Positions 5,911-9,304 of a DNA stretch of 9,304 nt are shown here, piece by piece. Where the stretch lies: positions 1 to 9,304 of the forward strand of contig CAAFXL010000241.1 of assembly GCA_900767005.1 (NCBI GenBank), read 5' to 3'. The notes below the pieces were generated by a model that searched no databases, had not been told where the DNA came from, and saw only the letters and a program-made list of their open reading frames with translations. The position numbers were made by a program, and so were the translations under genes. Source of the stretch: an uncultured Ruminobacter sp. (GTDB lineage: Bacteria; Pseudomonadota; Gammaproteobacteria; Enterobacterales; Succinivibrionaceae). The number at the start of each line of letters is the position of its first letter. Positions within the stretch are counted from its first letter, which is position 1.

Positions 5911-6735
5911 ATGCAATCAACAATGAATAGTGATCTTTTTAAAGAATTTATTAAAGAAATAAAACCAAATAATCGTGATAAAGTATATGCTTGGCGTACT
6001 GCAGTAGGATTGCAGGATGTTGATAATCTAAAACCATCTTCATATTTAATTAACCTTGCAACTAGAAACATTAAAGGTGAGATAACTTTAAAAGAAATAA
6101 GTAATCTAATAGATGCTTTTTATAAAGAAAAACCTCAAGATAATAAAAATCAACGTATAGAAGAGGCTGATAAGGTTTCATTAAGAATTGTAAGTATGCT
6201 TTCAGAAAAGTCTTTTAGTTTTACGCCAAATGAATATATCTTAATTCACCGTAAACTCTTTACGGGGATTTATAATCATGCAGGAGTTATTCGAGATTAT
6301 AATATCACTAAGAATGAAGATATTTTAAATGGTGAAACTGTCACCTATGGTAGCTTCTTAGAATTAAAAGAAGCTCTTTATTATGATTTTGCGAAAGAAA
6401 AGAAATTCTCATACCAAAATCTATCAACTAACGAGGTAATAAAACATCTAGCCCTATTTATTTCAAATTTATGGCAAAATCATATATTTGGTGAAGGAAA
6501 TACCCGAACCACTGCAGTATTTTTGATTAAATATTTAAGAAAACTAGGCCTAAATGTAACAAATGATACCTTTGCCAATAATTCTAAGTATTTTAGAAAT
6601 TCGCTAGTTCGAGCAAATTATAATGATTATAAAAAAGGTATTTATGAAAATAGAGAGTATTTAGAACTATTTTTAAGAAAACTTTTACTTAATGAAGAAA
6701 ATCCACTAAAAAATCAAGAGCTTCATATTAGTTGA
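5911..6735 (+). CDS. Fic-domain protein (probable AMP transferase, stand-alone)
   Basis: Fic proteins usually move AMP from ATP to a hydroxyl side chain of a target protein. The 274-residue protein has an N-terminal helical region (YAWRTAVGLQDVDNLKPSSY, about 26-45). A Fic core follows with IHRKLFTGIYNHAGVIRDYNI (about 112-132) and the active-site loop HIFGEGNTR (191-199). The catalytic His191, acidic Glu195, Gly196, Asn197 and Arg199 are present. The canonical HPFxxGNGR is changed at Pro to Ile and at the second Gly to Thr, and the final Arg of the long motif is Ala. The GNTRT form is common in this subfamily. No clear (S/T)xxxE(G/N) inhibitory helix was found, and no antitoxin gene is adjacent. 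No Shine-Dalgarno precedes ATG 5911 or the alternative ATG 5923, so the start is uncertain by four codons. The target is unknown. It is probably an accessory gene, judging by the flanking repeats and dyads. Confidence 0.9.
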   Translation: MQSTMNSDLFKEFIKEIKPNNRDKVYAWRTAVGLQDVDNLKPSSYLINLATRNIKGEITLKEISNLIDAFYKEKPQDNKNQRIEEADKVSLRIVSMLSEKSFSFTPNEYILIHRKLFTGIYNHAGVIRDYNITKNEDILNGETVTYGSFLELKEALYYDFAKEKKFSYQNLSTNEVIKHLALFISNLWQNHIFGEGNTRTTAVFLIKYLRKLGLNVTNDTFANNSKYFRNSLVRANYNDYKKGIYENREYLELFLRKLLLNEENPLKNQELHIS

Positions 6736-6754
6736 CTATTTTTTAACATAAAAC

Positions 6755-6837
6755 CGGACATTGATGTAAAAAAGTCGAACATTGAAGTTTAAAATACGGA
6801 TATTTAGCAAAAAATATGGATATTGAAGCTAAAGGAT
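6755..6837. repeat. Four tandem ~21-nt imperfect repeats, possible IS21-type end remnant
   Basis: Four units begin at 6755, 6776, 6797 and 6817 (periods 21, 21, 20). Each opens with a variant of CGGAYATTGAAG and ends A-rich; units 1 and 2 agree at about 16 of 21 positions. The sequence GGATCCCACTT follows. Multiple short repeats at element ends are typical of IS21-family transposons, where they bind the IstA transposase. No transposase gene is present, so this would be a solo end or scar. A protein-binding array is an alternative. The repeats are seen directly; the IS link is inference. Confidence 0.5.
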
Positions 6838-7006
6838 CCCACTTAACGTAATTTAATTTTTTTAATATTCACGCTTATTTGGGTACATAAATCTAAAATG
6901 TCAGCATTTCCTTACAATTATTAGCAATTTTTAAGTTAAATTGTTTCATAAAATGAAAAATCAAAACTTTACTTAAGTAAAAGTGAGAAATTTTATTAAT
7001 TTAAAG
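6838..7006. other. AT-rich intergenic region with two dyads upstream of nifU
   Basis: This is part of the 364-nt gene-free stretch between fic and nifU and contains no credible ORF or RNA gene. It holds TTTCAT-AAA-ATGAAA (6944-6958) and the perfect 14-bp palindrome TTTACTTAAGTAAA (6968-6981). The palindrome extends with one bulged base to 6966-6984 and is centred roughly 68 bp upstream of the probable nifU transcription start. These are candidate operators. I could not match them to an IscR, Fur or FNR consensus. Confidence 0.4.
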
Positions 7007-7036
7007 TTCATTAAAATCTAAAAAATTTGGTATAAT
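7007..7036 (+). promoter_or_regulatory. Promoter of nifU-nifS (extended -10)
   Basis: The -10 TATAAT (7031-7036) is perfect and preceded by TGG, giving an extended -10 element (TG at 7028-7029). The -35 candidate TTCATT (7007-7012) is weak, with an 18-nt spacer, as is usual with extended -10 promoters. Transcription would start near 7043, giving a leader of about 57 nt before the nifU ATG. Confidence 0.7.
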
Positions 7037-7061
7037 TCACATAATTTATGAGTTATTTTTT

Positions 7062-7098
7062 ATTGCCCTAAGTTGGCAATTAAACGTAAGAGGCGTTT
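7062..7098 (+). promoter_or_regulatory. Structured nifU leader: two consecutive hairpins, Shine-Dalgarno in a loop
   Basis: ATTGCC (7062-7067) pairs with GGCAAT (7075-7080) around the loop CTAAGTT. One base later AAACG (7082-7086) pairs with CGTTT (7094-7098) around TAAGAGG. That 7-nt loop is the ribosome binding site of nifU (AAGAGG, 6 nt before ATG 7100). The stems are short, so stability is modest. They could present or tune the site, or bind a regulator. Confidence 0.4.
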
Positions 7099-7099
7099 T

Positions 7100-8026
7100 A
7101 TGTGGGATTATTCAGATAAAGTTAAGGATCATTTCTTCCATCCTCGTAATGTTAAAGTTCTTGAGGATGCTAATGCAGTTGGTGATGTAGGTTCAATCTC
7201 TTGTGGTGATGCATTACGTCTTATGCTTAAAGTTGATCCAAAAACTGAGATTATTGAAGATGCAGGCTTTCAGACTTTTGGTTGTGGTAGTGCTATTGCT
7301 TCTTCTTCAGCTTTAACTGAGATGATTATTGGTAAAACGCTTACTGATGCTCAAAAGGTTACTAACCAAGATATCGCAGATTACTTAGATGGTTTACCAC
7401 CAGAAAAGATGCACTGCTCAGTTATGGGGAGAGAAGCTCTTGATGCTGCGATTGCTAATTTCCGTGGTGAAGAATATGTAAAAGACCATGATGATTCTCC
7501 ACTAATTTGTAAGTGTTTTGGTATTGATGAATCAAAGATTGTTAAAGCAATTAAAGAAAACCATTTAACTACTGTTCAAGAAGTTACTAACTATACCAAA
7601 GCAGGTGGTGCTTGCGGTTCTTGTCATGAAAAGATTGAAGAAGTAATTGCTAAGACCTTAAAAGCAATGCAAGAAGATAAAGAATCTTTAGAAAGCCTTT
7701 CACATACTCAATGTCAAAGTTCAATTATTCCAACTAAGATGGTTGATGAAATCCCTCAAGATGAAAATGAACCAATCAATGAAGCTTTAGAGTTCTATCC
7801 ATTAGTTGTTCAAATTATCGATGAAATGAGACCTGCACTTGCAAATGATGGCGGTGATGTAAAACTAGTTAAAGTTACCAAAGATGTAGTTGAAGTTGAA
7901 TTATCAGGTTCATGTGTTGGTTGTATGATGACTGATATGACCCTTTCTTGGATTCAACAAAAGATTATGGAAGCAATTGGTTCATACATTCAGGTTGTAA
8001 ATGTAGCAAAGCCTGCTCAGCATTAA
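7100..8026 (+). CDS. nifU: Iron-sulfur cluster scaffold NifU (three-domain)
   Basis: NifU receives sulfur from NifS and assembles [2Fe-2S] and [4Fe-4S] clusters for transfer to apoproteins. The 308-residue protein has all three domains of full-length NifU. These are an IscU-like N domain (1 to about 125; Cys35, Cys62, Cys106), a central ferredoxin-like (BFD) domain holding a permanent [2Fe-2S] (Cys137, Cys139, Cys172, Cys175), and a C-terminal Nfu domain with CVGC (Cys272, Cys275). Counted from ATG 7100, as I recall them, these positions equal those of Azotobacter vinelandii NifU. That, the MWDYSDKV start and the Shine-Dalgarno AAGAGG at 6 nt fix the start. An in-frame TTG at 7073 would add nine basic residues unlike the family and lies in a leader hairpin. 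Between the domains is a variable linker (about 186-222). nifS follows after 36 nt. No nitrogenase genes are in view, so a general NIF-type Fe-S role is likely. Confidence 0.97.
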   Translation: MWDYSDKVKDHFFHPRNVKVLEDANAVGDVGSISCGDALRLMLKVDPKTEIIEDAGFQTFGCGSAIASSSALTEMIIGKTLTDAQKVTNQDIADYLDGLPPEKMHCSVMGREALDAAIANFRGEEYVKDHDDSPLICKCFGIDESKIVKAIKENHLTTVQEVTNYTKAGGACGSCHEKIEEVIAKTLKAMQEDKESLESLSHTQCQSSIIPTKMVDEIPQDENEPINEALEFYPLVVQIIDEMRPALANDGGDVKLVKVTKDVVEVELSGSCVGCMMTDMTLSWIQQKIMEAIGSYIQVVNVAKPAQH

Positions 8027-8062
8027 AATTAAAGTTTAGAAGTTAAAAGAAAAGGTTTAAAT

Positions 8063-9283
8063 ATGGAAAAGGTTGAAGGCATTTATTTAGATAATAATGC
8101 AACTACAAAGACTGATCCTCTAGTTTATGAAGCTATGATTCCGTTCTTTACCGAATTTTATGGTAATCCTAGCTCAATGCATAATTTTGGTGAACCAGTT
8201 AGAAAGGCGATGGAACATGCTCGTCACCAGGTAGCTGAGTTTATTGGTTGTGAACATGATGATGAAGTGATTTTTACCTCATGTGCAACCGAATCTGATA
8301 ACACTGCTCTTGAAAGTGCGGTTGAAGCTTATCCAGATAGAAAGGAAATTATCACAACAGCGGTAGAACACCCAGCAATCTTAGATACTTGTGCTCGTCT
8401 TGAAAAGATTGGTTATAAGATTCATTATCTTCATGTAAATTCTTCAGGTCAGCTTGATCTAAATGAATATCGTGCTCTATTAAGTGATAGAGTAGCCATC
8501 GTTTCAGTTATGTGGGCTAATAATGAAACTGGTACTATTTTCCCAGTTGAAGAAATGGCTCAAATGGCTAAAGAAAAGGGCGTATTATTCCATACTGATG
8601 CGGTTCAGGCGATGGGTAAGATTGAAGTAAATGTAAAAGATACTGCAATTGATATGCTTTCATTCTCAGGTCATAAGCTTCATGCACCAAAGGGCGTTGG
8701 CGTTTTATATGTAAGACGTGGAACACGCTTCCGTTCATTCATGCATGGTGGTCACCAAGAAAGAGGTAGAAGAGCTGGTACTGAAAACACTCCATACATT
8801 GTAGGTTTAGGGGTTGCATGTGAACAAGCTCAAAAGCATTTACCTGAAATTCATACTCGTGTTAAGGAATTAAGAGATAAGTTACAGTATGGTATTTTAA
8901 GAAACGTGCCAAATTGCTTTGTAACTGGTGATGTAGGAAATCGTACTGATAACACCTTAAATATTGCATTTGAATATGTTGAAGGTGAAGCAATACTACT
9001 TAAATTAAATGAATTTGGTATTGCAGCTTCTTCTGGTAGTGCTTGTACTTCAGGCTCACTTGAACCATCACATGTTATGATGGCAATGAAGATTCCATTT
9101 ACCTCAGCTCATGGTACTGTAAGATTTTCATTAAGTAGATATACTACTGAAGAAGAAATCGATAAGGTAATTGAAGTAGTTCCTAATATTATTGCAGAAT
9201 TACGTTCATATTCACCATATTGGCAGCAAAATAAGCCTAAGATGGAAACTTTTGACCCAGAATATAAGGGTACATTAAAGTAA
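8063..9283 (+). CDS. nifS: Cysteine desulfurase NifS
   Basis: NifS is a PLP-dependent enzyme that turns L-cysteine into alanine and an enzyme-bound persulfide that feeds NifU. The 406 residues are full length. YLDNNATTKTDPLV (8-21) opens the fold. His103 (VEHPAI) stacks on PLP, NNETGTI (153-159) and HTDAVQ (177-182, Asp179) contact the cofactor, and Lys205 in SFSGHKLHAPKG is the PLP Schiff-base lysine. RRAGTEN (236-242) follows, and the persulfide Cys328 lies in SSGSACTSGSLEPSHV, a class I (NifS/IscS-like) loop. The C-terminal tail PKMETFDPEYKGTLK extends slightly past the core. The start ATG 8063 has AAAAGG at 7 nt, 36 nt after nifU, so the pair form an operon from the promoter at 7007-7036. 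No terminator is visible in the 21 nt that remain, so more genes may follow. NifS is preferred over IscS because of the adjacent full-length nifU and the sequence; IscS-like annotation is possible. Confidence 0.96.
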   Translation: MEKVEGIYLDNNATTKTDPLVYEAMIPFFTEFYGNPSSMHNFGEPVRKAMEHARHQVAEFIGCEHDDEVIFTSCATESDNTALESAVEAYPDRKEIITTAVEHPAILDTCARLEKIGYKIHYLHVNSSGQLDLNEYRALLSDRVAIVSVMWANNETGTIFPVEEMAQMAKEKGVLFHTDAVQAMGKIEVNVKDTAIDMLSFSGHKLHAPKGVGVLYVRRGTRFRSFMHGGHQERGRRAGTENTPYIVGLGVACEQAQKHLPEIHTRVKELRDKLQYGILRNVPNCFVTGDVGNRTDNTLNIAFEYVEGEAILLKLNEFGIAASSGSACTSGSLEPSHVMMAMKIPFTSAHGTVRFSLSRYTTEEEIDKVIEVVPNIIAELRSYSPYWQQNKPKMETFDPEYKGTLK

Positions 9284-9304
9284 TTTTTTAAAGTTTATCC
9301 CTCG

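Noticed and set aside
5886..6071. 61-codon ORF on the - strand overlapping the start of fic
   Set aside because: It is mostly antisense to the Fic coding region, resembles nothing known, and has no supporting ribosome site that I could see. I also considered it as an antitoxin gene, but nothing supports that.
6755..6837. CRISPR array
   Set aside because: The units are contiguous, degenerate and about 21 nt long with no unique spacers, and no cas gene is near.
7073..7099. Longer NifU starting at TTG 7073
   Set aside because: It adds nine basic residues not found in the family; ATG 7100 has a good Shine-Dalgarno and gives cysteine positions equal to those of known NifU.

Overview
The window is AT-rich bacterial DNA from what looks like a gammaproteobacterium. 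The best evidence is the left end. The 3' part of ftsK is followed by lolA and rarA, which is the gammaproteobacterial order, and all three proteins resemble their E. coli counterparts (LolA even keeps the terminal PQGV..DDQR). The right end carries a NIF-type iron-sulfur pair, nifU-nifS, typical of anaerobes or microaerophiles that use NIF instead of ISC. An AT-rich anaerobic, possibly gut-associated gammaproteobacterium (for example of Succinivibrionaceae type) would fit, but this is inference. All genes supported here are on the + strand.

Layout. (1) 1-3396: ftsK (5' end outside the window), a terminator, then lolA and rarA overlapping by 14 nt, closed by a second terminator. These serve chromosome segregation, lipoprotein transport and stalled-fork maintenance. 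(2) 3397-3756: an AT-rich gap of about 360 bp with an 18-bp perfect palindrome and a nested dyad. (3) 3757-5777: a LysR-type regulator and metF (methylenetetrahydrofolate reductase), closed by a strong terminator. MetF and the regulator look more like Firmicutes-type proteins than enterobacterial ones. Between them lies a 13-codon leader ORF with its own good Shine-Dalgarno sequence. Its stop codon abuts a perfect 9-bp hairpin, which in turn abuts the metF Shine-Dalgarno. (4) 5778-6837: an accessory island with a stand-alone Fic-domain gene, two back-to-back dyads over its probable promoter, and four tandem 21-nt imperfect repeats that look like the end of a lost insertion sequence. (5) 6838-9283: a promoter region with dyads, a structured leader, then nifU (three-domain scaffold) and nifS (cysteine desulfurase) as an operon.

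How the genes work together: NifS supplies sulfur to NifU, which assembles Fe-S clusters. MetF makes the methyl donor for methionine synthesis and is plausibly controlled by the adjacent LysR regulator and by its leader. LolA and RarA are housekeeping genes that follow ftsK. The most interesting material is in the leaders and intergenic regions: the metF leader ORF and hairpin, the twin dyads before fic, the repeat array after fic, and the nifU leader. None of the coding genes is itself an unknown family.
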